Shown: positions 24,444 to 37,000 of the stretch, one piece after another
How positions within the stretch are numbered: position 1 is the stretch's first letter
Layout: the number at the start of each line of letters is the position of its first letter
Origin: Chromera velia
Lineage: Eukaryota > Sar > Chromeraceae
DNA: 64,000 nucleotides
Assembly: GCA_018398765.1 (NCBI GenBank)
Contig: JAHBMJ010003272.1
Span: 1 to 64,000, forward strand
Reading direction: 5' to 3'
Made by a program: the position numbers and the translations under genes
The notes under the pieces: model-generated
Told to the model about the DNA's origin: nothing
Database searches by the model: none
What the model saw: the letters and a program-made list of their open reading frames with translations, nothing else

Positions 24444-25195
24444 TTTCCCTCTCAGTCGAAAAGCAGTACCTCTTCAGCTGCGGGGCAGGCAAATGCCCCG
24501 TCTACGCTATCGATTGCGCTGAACTTCGCGAAAGAGACTGTGGAGATGTTGAAAGGAAATGAACAACTGTTGTGCAACACCCTTGTAAGAGGGCTGGTGT
24601 TATCAATGGAGAGGGTGCATGCGCGCACGTGGATCCAGTCCTTGTGTCGTTTCTGTGTGGTTCAGCAATAGTTCAACAGTGTCCATTTCCCGGCACGCAC
24701 TCTTGCAGCATATTCCTCGTCGAATCGCTGTGAAACACACACCATGCATCGCTCTGAGCCATACACTGAGTGCCTGTCAGCATCTGCATGCATGCCATGC
24801 TGAAGAACTGCGCGTGCGAGCTCCCCCGGAAAGAGAAAAAGGACTATATAGCTGATTCAGAATTGTTAATTAACGTACTTTCGAAAAGTGCCCACGCGCA
24901 TGCAACTTTGCGGGGGCACAAATGCATGCGTGCATTAATTCATTGCAGTGACATCTTCATGCATTCTCTTTGAAAGTGAGCTGTTTGGTCCTTCGTTTGT
25001 TGATAGACGGGCCAGTCCCCCTCACTGCTGTTCTCCTTTCAGTGAAAATAAGAATGCACCAATTGAACTTTCTCGTGAACGTTTGTTCTCTGCGCTCGCG
25101 AACTTCCGAAGCGTGATTCCCGAGCCAGAAATCAGGTACGCAGTCTGAAAGAGAGTCCAAAGCACTGACCTAGGCAACAAAAACAAGCCAGAACA
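24444..25195. other. Divergent intergenic region
   Basis: Separates the redoxin gene (minus) from the disordered-protein gene (plus). It contains several TGCATG/GCATGC motifs (about 24617-24622, 24785-24795, 24921-24935), the same class of motif that clusters before the TrpRS gene. No coding exon is supported. Confidence 0.35.
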
Positions 25196-28100
25196 ATGGA
25201 AGCAGAAGACACCATGACGCTCCACTCAGAGAGCGGCAGAGTGTACACCCAGCCCCGACCACGCCCTTCATACAGTACGCGGGAGGTCTGCCTGCGTCGG
25301 CACTTCACTGACCAGACCATGTCGGGATCCCCCACCCCCCCACAGCAGAGGAGGTCAATTGCTTCTGCATGCGCCTTTCCACTCAATGCCAATGACGCAA
25401 ACGATGCGCAGCAAAGGGACAGAAGGTCCAGTGACAACTCTGCCGGGGAGGTGCATGATATTTACGGCTCGCAAACAAATGGGGAAGAGCACAGGAAGGA
25501 TAGCAACGGACAGCCCTATGCACCTCCCACCGGCCCCCTTCCCTCTTCCTTCCCCTCCGCTGATCCTTCAAAATCCAACCAGAGAAGAAGTTCCCAACCC
25601 AGCCTGCCTCCCGTCAAGGAAGAGGAAGGAAAGACAAACCTACATGGAGGAGGAGGAGGAAGGAGGTCCTCAATTGGTCCTGTACCGTTGTCGGCGCAGG
25701 CAGGGTTGGATGGGGGGGATAAGGGCTTGGGGCCACAGCTGCATGGACGCACGGGCCCGCCCAGTGGACGCCCCCCTCGACGAACGGGCACAGGAGAGTC
25801 TCAGCCCATGCAGGCCAACTCTAAATCGGGTTCTTCTCTCTCTGTATCTGGTCTCTCTATATCGCAATTGGATGGACCTGCAGAGACACACCACACAAAC
25901 CCCAACAAGCAGAACACATTGTCTGCACCTGACTCCCCCGATGTGCCACGAGACGGACATACTGACGCCACGAGAGGAAGTGCCTCTTCCCCCCCCCCGC
26001 TTCCGAATTCGTTTCCTGTCCCTCACCCCCCAGGCACGAGCCCTTCCAACCGTCGTTCCTCTGCACCAACTTGGGGAGGGGGAAGAGACGCCGAAAAGGA
26101 GCGGGAGAGGGAAAGGGAAAAACTAGCAGGGAGGCGCATGTCCCAACCCGCTTATGATCCACCAGGAGGAGAGCCTAGTCGCATCCGTCCTCCTCCAATG
26201 ATGCCCAGACGAAGCTCAGCATCCCCCCCTCAACCTCCACCTCTAGAGCCTCCCCAATTGATTCCGTCTCCTTCCGCCTCGCACGTCCATTCCCGTTCCC
26301 CAACACACGGGCAGGGACCTGCAGGCACAGCGGCAGCACGACGCAGTTCCCATACAGCAGGCCCCGTCTCTCTCTCTGGCCACCTGATTCAGATCAATCG
26401 CAGCAGGTCCTCCAGTTCCCTTCCTCTCGCCCTCACCAACGCTCTCGCAAGGGGTGGGGGGGGACAGGGCTCAGGAGTGGGTGGAGGAACTGGTGTTGAT
26501 GGGCGGTCGGGGTCTCTGGGGGTGCTTTTGAGGGGATCACAAGGATTTTCTGGTGCCGCCCCCTCCGGACTGTATCCCGGAGCTACCGGCACGGGAGTCA
26601 ATGGGAAGAGCGAAAGGGGTCTTGATGGAACGGCCGGACAAGGAGGAGGAGGAGGAGGAGGAGGAGGTGACTTTTCGCCGGGCCTTCCGGTTTCTCAGGC
26701 CCTCTCTCTCCCTTCTGACGGCAGATCTCTTCCCTTCCCTCCCCACTCATTCACCACAGACCCAGGATATCCGTTTTCTTCTTCCCTGGGGGGCGGATTG
26801 GGAGAGGGAGAGGGGGGGCATCCGATGAAGCGCGCAGGGTCAATCTGGCGTCGAGGCCAGGCAGGCGCGTCCTCGTCGGCAAACCCCCCGAATCCACACG
26901 ACATGATGTCCTATCCGTCCGGTCCTTCGGCTGCTAGCGCGCCCTCTCACATACACGTGAATCCAGATCCGAATGCGCCTCCGATGCCCAACCCTCCTTC
27001 TCCGTTTCAAATTCCCATCCCGACCGCTGTGCCCTTGTCAAGTCCCGGGAGAGGGGGTGGACACGAACATAACGGAGACGGGCAGGGAGGGTGGTACGTG
27101 GATGCCAGTGGTGTGTGTGGAGGGGGTGATGCGAGCCGTGGTGGGAATGCTACGGATTTGAGAGGGGCACGAGGAGGTGGCGTTGGTGGTGGTGGCATGG
27201 AGGAGGATGGGAGTCAAGATGAATTGATCAACAGGCTGCTTGTACGGCTTTTACAACTGGACCAGAAGATGAGAATTTTGGAGGGACAGCAAGGTGGGGG
27301 TGGGGGGATGGGGAGGCATTCTGGGAAAGGGGGGGGGAGTTCTTCTTCCAGATTGGAGTCTCGCAGGGAAGGGGGAACTGGGGGAGGAGGGGGGCGCGGG
27401 GGTGGGGGTGGGGGTGATGGATCGACTGAGGCTCTGCTTGCTGCTTTGGCTTTAGAGTTGAAAGAGTTGTCCAGCCAGGCGTCTCCTGTGGAAGTGCAGG
27501 ATCAATTGGAAACGCTTTTGTCAAGAGTCCGAGCTAAGCTCGGAATGCGAGGAGGAGACACATGGAGTCGGGGTGCAGATTTGTCGCATGCCGTTTTGAT
27601 TCCATGGTTGAAGAGAGAAAGGCGAAACGAGAAGAACAAGAACGCGCAGACGGATCGGGCAGTCACAGGGAATGCGGTATCATCCTCTTCCCTTGTCATC
27701 GTCGTTGCTGAAGGACAGAAGAGGAATGAGACGCCGGCAGTTTGTGATGGAGAGAGGAGGGAAACGAATGAGCGCGCAGACATGATCTCAAGGAGTGCTC
27801 CAGATACAGACTTGGACAAAGTAACAGAAATCCTTTCTGGACCTCCGTATGGTGAGTGTGAGTGAAAGTAGAAGTGCTGCACTGAAGAGATATGACTACA
27901 GGGAGGTGGATCGTGTGGTCTTTTTTATTTTCCGTTCTTGTCTTCAAAAGAGTGAATTCTGGTCCTTTGATATCAATGTGGAGTCTGCTTCATGATCTTC
28001 TGTTACTTTCTTGCCGCTAGCTGGCATCGCTCTATGTAAATGCTGACAGAAGTGCAGAAGGCGGCAGAAGGGGGTTGCAGAAAGGAGAGAGAGAGAGTAA

Positions 28101-29825
28101 GAAGGTAGCAAGCGGGAAGGAGGCGAAGACTACCCTCTCGCATGGATTAGGTTTTCTGCCCTTCTTGAGCTGTCAGACATTCTCTACCAGTCTGCCCTAC
28201 CCATCTGTCCAGGTACCCATCTCTCTATGCATCCATGCATAGAGGCATCCCCCCGCCAACTTTGTTTGTTTGTTCCTTTTAAATTTGCAGATGTAAGAAC
28301 CGAGTCGGACGAGAGACGGCCCAGCCTCGGTATCGGAAAGCAGAGGGAAAGGCCCTGCAGTCCGCTCCAGGCAAGTGAGGAGTCGTCATTCGAGCCTGCC
28401 AGTGGGGCAGCAACCGAAGCCGAGCAGAGTGCTCTGCCGTCCAGACGGAGAACTGAGGAGACGGAAAGAAGTGCTCCTGCTGCTGGTGGCACTGTCAGTG
28501 ATGACCCTCTTCCGAGATCATTACCGTCTCCGTCTCTGCCTCCTGCAGAGTCCCCGTCTCCGGAACCTGAAGGGAATGAAAGAGAGAAAAGAAAAGCCAG
28601 GGGCGCTGTGAGTGAAGACATGAAAGAAGCACCTCCTCGCGGATCGAAAGTTGGGGTGGGGGGGAAGGAGACAGCGGCAGGAGGTGTGCCACTTCGCTTG
28701 CCTCTCCAGGCGGGTGTGCGAGGGGACGTTGCTCCTCTCCGTCCGGCTCTCCGTATTCGCAGTGACGGTTCTCCCTCTCCTTCAAATTCTCCCTCCGAGA
28801 AGGGCCTAAAAGGAAGCTGGAAGGAGGTGAGGGTAGTTGGAGGCCCACCGAATCAAAATAATAGAGGAAGCATTCGGATAGCAAAAGGCTCTCCCCCGCT
28901 TGTTCTGCATGGCCAGGGGCATGTAGTAAAAGAAGGGGCAGGGGGAAGGCTTCATAGAGGAAGTTTCGGAATCACATCCCCTCTACCCAACCCCGTCTCC
29001 TTTGCTTTCACGTCCAATCCTGGGTCTACCTTTGCACTTCAACCAGGCGTCCCTTTTTTGAATCAGCAGCCAGTACAGATACAAGGCATCATCCAACCTC
29101 AGCAGCAGCTGTCTCCTGTCCCTCAAGCACTACACAACAGGCTGCCCGGACCCGTGCAGCACATCCAGATGCCGTCTCCACAACCTCCTCCTCAAGTCGT
29201 GCCTCTGCAGCCGTCTCGTATCCATCCGACCTCACCTCCAATGCAGCAGCAGATGGCCATTCCACAACAGTCACCTTTGGTTGCTTTTCCTCAGTCATCC
29301 CTTTCTCCTCACAGACGTCTCTCAGCAGCCCCCCCACAAGTTCCCCCTCCCCTTCAGGCAGGCCTCCCTTCCCATTCTCCCCCCCCCCTCCGCCCACCAG
29401 GTAACCCTAAAGCCCCCTCTCCACCTCTTCAGGTCTCCCCAGGCCCCTCTAACGTCACTGGCGTAATCTACGGGACTTGTGCAGGCACACCCCGACCTGG
29501 ACCCGGAAAGCGGCCTCCCCGGCCGCCTGCCGGCAGGACGTCCCTACCCGGCGCTCAGGGGCATCCAATGACTCCCCCCGGGGTTTCTCCTCCCCCCCTG
29601 GCCCCCACTGTAACCGTCTCTCCTCCTCCAGGGGCACTTCATCCCTCCCCTGTTCAAGCACACGTCCACCCACCGATGCCGACTTTTGCGCCCCCCCTAA
29701 GAACAAGATCGACACCCAGCCCCTCCCCCCCCCATCCTGCCGTCCAGGGAGGCCCCCTCATGTACGACCACTCTTTCAGCAAGGCCTTCAGGCTCCACCC
29801 CTCCCCTCCTCACAGGGTTGCGTGA
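25196..29825 (+). CDS. Large disordered Pro/Ser/Gly-rich protein, two exons
   Basis: Not recognised as any family. Exons 25196-27851 (donor gtgagt) and 28291-29825 (acceptor ttgcag) join in phase 1 to give 1,396 residues. Most of it is low complexity: Ser/Pro/Arg with repeated RRSS motifs in the first half, long Gly runs around residues 400-480 and 690-750, and a Pro/Gln-rich second half with many PP and SPPP motifs. Two amphipathic, leucine-rich helices stand out, about residues 680-700 (ELINRLLVRLLQLDQKMRIL) and 745-785 (LLAALALELKELSS, then QDQLETLLSRVRAKLG), and could form a coiled coil. The C-terminus is MYDHSFSKAFRLHPSPPHRV plus Ala. A scaffold or RNA- or kinase-associated role is possible but unsupported. 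The start is the first ATG in the frame. Confidence 0.7.
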
Positions 29826-30962
29826 TAGACTTCAGTTCAATAGACTTTAGACATACAGAGACCCGTGAAGGAAGCCCTTTTGAGGCACGCAGGGGAACTC
29901 AGGCTCAATGCATGCTCGAGGTCAGAAGATAAGAAGTGGCGCCGCCAACAGCCGGGCGGTTGAACAAACCAGGAAAGCTGGAGCTCGGTTGAGAATGATC
30001 GGAGGTTATATCGTATATTTGGACTAATCCCAGCATTTTTGGGACAGTCGCAAACATTCCATGCTGTATACGCCCGATATACAGTGGCAGCAAAAGTAGG
30101 GCGCCTGGGGGTCGGCGGCCTATGCTGAATTTCATTCAAGTTAATTAAAAGAAAATTTAGATAAAAAATCATAAAAATACCACTTGAAGTAACTAAATAA
30201 ATGAAAGATCCTCAAATAATTTTATCAGTTGATTTAGTACTTTATAGTACTTGCATGACGAAGTATCATTATATGAGGGCCAGAATAAAGAAAGCATCTG
30301 ACTTATACACTGGAACTAATTTCGAACTATAATGTGTCACAATGAGAATTTCTAGAACCTTTTGTGTCATAATGATTTGTGATATAATAATTGTGATATT
30401 AAGAACTTTTCACTGATTTAATTAAATCACACTTATGTATGAAAAAAATAGTTGTATATTGTGTGTTTATAGTGTTTCGCGCGGCTTGACACGCATCGGG
30501 GAGCAGCGTCCAACGAGTCATAGCCGCTGCGGGTTGTAAAATTTAGAGTAAAATGACTTTTTTTATGATTCGTCTTTTTTGAAAAAATTCTTATTCAACT
30601 GAACGCTTTCTGCAAGAACAAGGTGGGGCGGCGACGCCAGGAGTCCGCCACAGCTTGTACCAATTAACGGAGTGCATGGAGGCGGGAGTACACAAACTTT
30701 GCGTTTTGTCACTAGCCAGCTCTTGCATGAGATTCTCCGCTTCCAAAAAGTGTCACAATGTGCGCATGGGCAGCATGTATGCTGCGCATGCACGTACCCG
30801 AATGACTTACCTATAGCTATATGGTCGCTTCCTTTCTGATTGATGCATGCTTCGATGGCAGAATTCTGCCCTCTGGCCGCACCAACTCAAAAGACGACCT
30901 TGGTGTCGATCTCAGACTTGCAGTTCTTTTGCCTGCACACACACGCAGCTTGAGCGCCAAAT
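29826..30962. other. AT-rich spacer before the receptor gene
   Basis: No gene seen. AT content is high from about 30130 to 30600, with ordinary composition on either side. A promoter for the large receptor gene must lie here or just upstream, but no specific site is recognisable. A tgcatgc motif sits at 30843-30849. Confidence 0.3.
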
Positions 30963-32320
30963 ATGATGGGGCCTCCTTCCCCACTACACTCCCGTATGTG
31001 GAGGGTGGGAATTTTACTGACCTTTGTTCTCGCCCACTTGGGTGTGGTCTCTGGGGGTTGGACGAAGAGGAGAAAGTGGTTTTGGCAGAGGATTGGAGAC
31101 CTGATTGATGCACGGAAGAGGGCAAAGACACGACTGGTTTGCGAAACGCTCCCCTTGAGCAGCCTCGTGTCCGGATCCTCCTCCATTGATCCAGAACAGA
31201 AAATCACAGTCGCCAATTTTGAAGTTTCACTCAGAGCACTACCGTATGAGGACGTTGACAAAAACAAACGACGATCAGTGCGCGTAATTGGAGAGCAGCT
31301 CGGTTGTTGGGACGACGACGAGGACAAGGAGGGCGCTGGGCCGTTCTGCCTGCGCCTCTCTCTTCACAGACAACCGGGCGGACCCAGGGTGGCCTATTTG
31401 AGGTCCGCAACTGTGAAGGTCTTCTGGAAACGACTTGCCCGTATTTTCTGCGATGGGGTCTTTCGAAGACCTCTCGCCCGCATCTTCCGTCACTTGCTTA
31501 TGGCGAGACTCGTTGGAAGACCCGGTTTTCCTGCACGTAAAACTTTCGATATCTGTTTCCAGGAGGGGGGGAGGGTTGAGGACATTCAGCTCTGCTCTTA
31601 CACGCCCACCTGTGGCCTTGCAGACTTTTCAGACAAAACTGACGGTGAGGAAGTTGGCAGTGTGAGCGTCTTAGGAAGAGATTGGAAGGTTTCTGCGTTG
31701 CCTTTTGATGAAAGCGGCGGTCACAAACCCTCTGCAGTGAGGGTATTTGACACGGGGGCGGGGGGGGGGAGTGGAAACGCAGTCGCAGCACCTCATCTTA
31801 CATGTGCAAACACTCCCGGGGTGTGCGGTCAGGGTAATGTGGCAGTTCTAGCGTCCTCTCCGTCGGGGGCAGTGGACTACTCGGGGGGGGGGGGTTTCCG
31901 TATTGAATCGGGGGCTGACGGGTCTGGGTTCTCGGCTTATCTTGATTCTGTCTCTCTGGTGTCCGTCGATGACCCGGAACACAAGGCTGAGGTACGAAGT
32001 AGATGGGGAAAGAAAACGGAGTCGTTGGGGGGTGGGGAGAGTGGAGTCGTCTCGCAGAACTTTCTTCTTTGGGAGAGGTGGTGGAGGGGGCCGAGGGTGA
32101 GCAAATGGCCAGTGGACCTGTGTCTTCCTGGAGATGGAGCCATCGATGACCTTGCTATCTGCTCATACTCCGCAGGTTGGTGGGTTTTCATACTGGATTC
32201 CTCTTTGCTTCGGACTTTTGGCTGCTGGAACGGTTGGGCGCTGCACAGCTTCTTACTGCGGTTTTATGTGTATGTTTATGTGTATCCGTGTACATATGTA
32301 TTTATGTATGTATGTATGTA

Positions 32321-32369
<49 letters not shown>

Positions 32370-32389
32370 GTGTGTATGTATGTATGTAT

Positions 32390-32455
<66 letters not shown>

Positions 32456-33673
32456 CTTTGCATGTATGCATGCATGTGTGTGTGTGTGTATGTGTGTGTG
32501 CAGCGGCCGATACTCTGGAGGAGGACGTGAAAGAAGGGGACGCGAGTGACGACTCCCCCGACTCGACGTGTGAGCGTCTGTCCTTCTCGAGGTATCACCT
32601 CAGGGAAAGACTCTCCAGGCACATGGGTCTCCGGAGAGATTTCACCTTCCGAGTTTACGACTTTGGGGGGTCCTGGAAGCACTCTTTCTTCCTCGAGGCA
32701 CAAGAACAACACGCGGGTGCGAGTGCAGTGCAGGAAGAAGACGCTGAACCGAGCAGCATGTTCGTGCGATTTGGAGGAAAGGAAGGGGGCAGTTGGCCTT
32801 CTGGAGATGGCCTCTGCGTGCGCGTTGAGAGAAAACTCACGAGGGAGGAAAGGAAAAAAAAGGCAGAGACCGCGAGCGTCTTTCTTGTGGGAGCCGTCTT
32901 GTTTGGGGTCGATTCAACTGAAAATGTCCTCATTCGAACCTACACGAGGAAAGGACTCCTGAAGGAAGAGACAGAGGTGACGGGCAAAGGGCGCACACAG
33001 CGCACAACCTCCCTCTTTCAAGACGCTCTCGAGATTCCGTCCTTTGTTGACCTCTGTTTCCCCGTCTCGTCTCTAGACTACGCAGGTATTGAGGAATTGT
33101 CGCTCTGCAGTCCGCAGCCTCTCTGCAAAGAGGTTTCGATGGCAGACCTTTCACACGGACACAAATGGGGGGATTTCAGTCTCTTCTCAATGCCTTTCAA
33201 AGTAGAAGCTGCTCACGACACCGCAGTCTCTCAACCAGAGGGAATTCTTCCTGTTGTCTGGCACACAGAGCAGCAGGGGGGGGGTTTCTTGTCATGTCCT
33301 AGTGGAGGGGGGAAGAGTACGGGTGTTTGCGAAGCCAAGGCAGTTGCTTTTGTGCCTGACACTGCGGGAGCTGTCAACTCCGCTGGAGGGCAGATCCATT
33401 TGATCAGAGAGGCGGAGGGTCCCCTGACGTCTGTCTACCTCTCCTCCTTGAAGCTGGTGGCAGGGGCAGAGGGCCTCAGGGCAGTGAGCATGAGGGTAGA
33501 CGACAGAGACACTGTGGAGGTGGTGGCCCTCGACCCGAAAGAACGAGCAGAGGATGTGGAGGTACAGGGCGAAGACGAGCCTCCTGTGTACCTCAACGAG
33601 AAATTGGCTCTCTACCTCAAGGGAGAGGTCGCAGTCGAGGCACTCACCTTCTGTGCACATGGATGGCCTCCTG
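30963..33673 (+). other. Receptor exons 1-2: signal peptide and four sandwich-like modules
   Basis: Exons 30963-32175 and 32504-33673, residues about 1-794. After the signal peptide come four modules of about 190 residues with little mutual identity but the same closing signature, a hydrophobic strand ending in a cysteine: [38 protein letters not shown] and [12 protein letters not shown]. Modules 2 and 4 also share an internal layout ([20 protein letters not shown] versus [20 protein letters not shown]). Such alternating strands with a closing IDDL-type strand resemble carbohydrate-binding jelly-roll modules; this is inference from pattern, not a family match. The intron between the exons is filled with TG/TATG/TC repeats (about 32285-32500). 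Confidence 0.6.
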
Positions 33674-33922
33674 GTGAGCAGATCGATCGACAAATCTGTC
33701 TGTCTGTCTGTTTGTATATTTGTTTTTTCGAAAGCCTGGCGCGCATCCTCGGTGGTATTGTATCATGTCATTGAAAAGTGTTGCGCAGGGACCTGGTCCG
33801 TGTCTCTATTTCCATGCTCATGCATGCATGAGATGGCGGTGAGTTCGAGTGGTCGATCTGATGCTCATTCTTTCTTCCTTCTGTAATCCAAGAAAAGTCC
33901 CTGCTGGATCCTCTGTGTCGCC

Positions 33923-33956
<34 letters not shown>

Positions 33957-33967
33957 GTGTGTCTGTG

Positions 33968-34036
<69 letters not shown>

Positions 34037-37000
34037 GGGTGTCTGTGTGTCTGTCTGTCTGTCTGACTGACTGACTGACTCCACGACGTGTGCAGGTGAT
34101 TTCGGAGACGGCCGCGTCGACGAAGGGGAAGAGTGCGACGACGGGAACCTGAGGAACCACGACGGGTGCTCTGTGGACATGCAGGTGGAACCTGGATGGG
34201 TGTGCCCCTCTTCGGGGGGACCCTGCATCGGTCTGTCTGTCTGACTGCCTGTCTGTTTCATTGTCTTTTTTCGAAGGGGGGCTAGAAAAGAACAAACAGG
34301 GGGCGGAAGCAGATCGAAAGCCGCGGCAGAGTGATGGACACATCGGGTCGCTTAACTTCTCTGCAATCTGTTTTGTTTGTCCGGCTGGCTTTGTGTCCTT
34401 GCCTTCATTGATTTCGGAGAAGTGAATGTTTGCACATGTTTGTTTGTCTGTCTGTGGGCGTGCATGTGTGGATGGATGGATGCAGAGGGCGACGGCAGCT
34501 GTTCAGACGGGAACGACCAGGATGGAGGCGGGTGCTCAGCAGGCGGAAGTGTGGAGCCCGGGTGGGCCTGCACCCCTGCACTGAATGGAAGACCTGCAGG
34601 CACCTGCCCTTACGTGATCTCCCTCCCTGCCGAGTGTACAAATGGAGAGGTTCTCAGCACTCTCACTGCAGGAGGGGTGTCGATTACGATCAGCGCACGA
34701 GCAAACGGAGACGCGGTTGCTCTTGTCGACACTTCAGATCCTCCCTCGGTGTTGAGTGACTTCAGAACGGGGAGAGGGTGCAGAGTGGATTATGAAGGCG
34801 CGCATATCGAGCGAGGATGCATGCTGATGGCAGTCCCTTCATCGTCTCTACAACACCTGAGCGTCTCCTCTGCTTCTTCTGAAGACTCTTCGGACAGACG
34901 CATGCTCTGGAGTGAGACTATGGTGGCGAGACGGAAAATGCTCGGGCGCTCTTTTTGGATTTGGCTTTTGCAGTGGTTGCGGAATCTGTTTGCAAGGATC
35001 CGAAAGAGAGGCATCACTCTCGATTTCTCAGAAGATGTCGTCCTGCTCTCTGCGCGGGTTTTCAACGCTTTGGGGAGGACCATCATTGCTCGAGACGCTT
35101 CTGGGAAAGTCGTAGCACGACAGAGGCTCTCCAAGATCTCTCGGCATCCTGAAGGAAAGGGAGTGCATTTGCTTGACTTCTCGAGGAACTCTGCTTTCTT
35201 CGGAGTCCGCTCTCTGACTTTCGAGGCCTCTTCTAATTTTGGTCTTCTGGACATCAGCGTGTGTCCGTATGGACGCCTTGATCAGCATGCGCACTCTGTC
35301 TGTCAAAGTCAGTCGGTACAAGTGTTGGTTTTCTTTTCGGGAGGTTAAAGTAATTCCTTGTCCTGTACAGAATAAGTGAGCGAATGGTTGTGCAGAATGA
35401 ACGATCCGATTTTGCCTTTTAACCCATCCAATTCCTTTTTCCCTCTCTGCTTGCTTGTATGTCACCCCTCACAAAATGACGACACACTTTTACCTCTGCT
35501 CCTTTTATTCTCTTCATGCAGCTGTGTGTGGAGATGAAGTCCGAACAGAAGATGAAGCGTGCGACGACGGAAACAGAGAGGCAGGAGACGGCTGCTCCCC
35601 CTCTTGTGAAGTCGAGGAAGGGTGGAGGTGCCCCGAGGGAGGAGGAGAATGCCAACGTGAGTCATTCATTCATTCTCTGTCGAGGGCCTTCGTTCTTTTT
35701 TCCGTCCGATGAGCCTTCGATATCCGCAAAGGAAGTGTTCCCTCTCTTTAGTTGACTAGTCAGCCTTCTGTGAAGCCGAGCACGGGACAGCTGAATTAGT
35801 GGGTGAATCTGATGGGGCAATTGAACACACATCAATCTCTATACGTATATGCAGCCGACTGGGAGGACTGCCAGCTGGTGGGAGAGGAAGAGTGCGCAGA
35901 CGGCAACAACGATGACGGAGACGGCTGCAGTGCCGAGCACACGATAGAACCAGGGTGGACCTGCGAGACCCCTTGTGCTCCTTGTCGAGGTACCTCGAGG
36001 AGCATCATAATGTTATTATCTGTTCTTTCATCTGATTTTGAACGACGACTTATTGCTGTCCAGCTACCTCTTGTTTTTTTTTTTTCATTTCTTCTTGCTT
36101 CTCTTTCTTCCTTCTTTGCTACCTGCCTTTTGGTTTTGCTCCTCCTCTGACTATCGTTGCTAACAATTAAGGAGTTGCAATCATTCCCCCGGCCGTTCTG
36201 CTACTGTTCGCACTTTCCAAAGGCATTGTGTCAATATGCATCATCTTCCCGCTTCATTGCAGGTGTGTGCGGTGACAAAGTTCAGGTCCAAGCCGAAGAA
36301 TGCGACGACGGGAACTTGATCGATGGAGATGGGTGCTCGTCCACCTGCCAGATAGACAAGCCGGCCTGGGTGTGCCCAGAAGATGTCTGCTCTCGTCAGT
36401 CAGATTGCGGTTTCCTTTCCCTCTTCTCCTTCCCGTGTCTGTCTCCAGACCCATCCGTGAGATCGGTTGATTGTGAGAAGAATCTTTGACTTTTCCCTTC
36501 CATGTGAACATGTGAGTTTATTTAAGCATTGAATTGTCGTTTCCTTGCTTCTCACCTGCAGATAACAAGAAACAAACCGTCGTTTGCGAGACGCACCCCT
36601 CTCATCCGGATGAGTGCGGGTCTGCCATCGGAGGCTGTGACACACCCATCGTCTGTCCGACCGGCAAGGTGATCACGGTCTCTGAGGCTTGGTACGGCAG
36701 GAAGGATCGCACAACTTGTCCCTTCTACGCAGGAGGGCACGTGTCTGACATCAACTGTCACCTCGACTTCACAGAGTACGCCAGAGAGACGTGCAACGGA
36801 AAGACAGAGTGCGTGATTCCGATGTCCAACAGAGTTGATGGAGATCCCTGCAGGTACACATACAAGTACGGAGTGGTGGACTTCACGTGCGATGAGCCTA
36901 TGCAGACCGTCATTTGCGAGACACACCCGGCACATCCGAACCGTTGCGGGTCTGCCATCGGAGGTTGCGACACTCCTTTGGTCTGTCCCCAAGGCCAGGC

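Noticed and set aside
32253-32530. Open frames of Val-Cys and Thr-His repeats
   Set aside because: They are products of the TG/TATG microsatellite in an intron; the same holds at 18907-19149, 42172-42465 and 56543-56871.
34940-35010. Possible membrane helix in the fifth receptor module
   Set aside because: The hydrophobic stretch is short and interrupted by Arg, and resembles a segment of module 1, so it is more likely part of a folded module.
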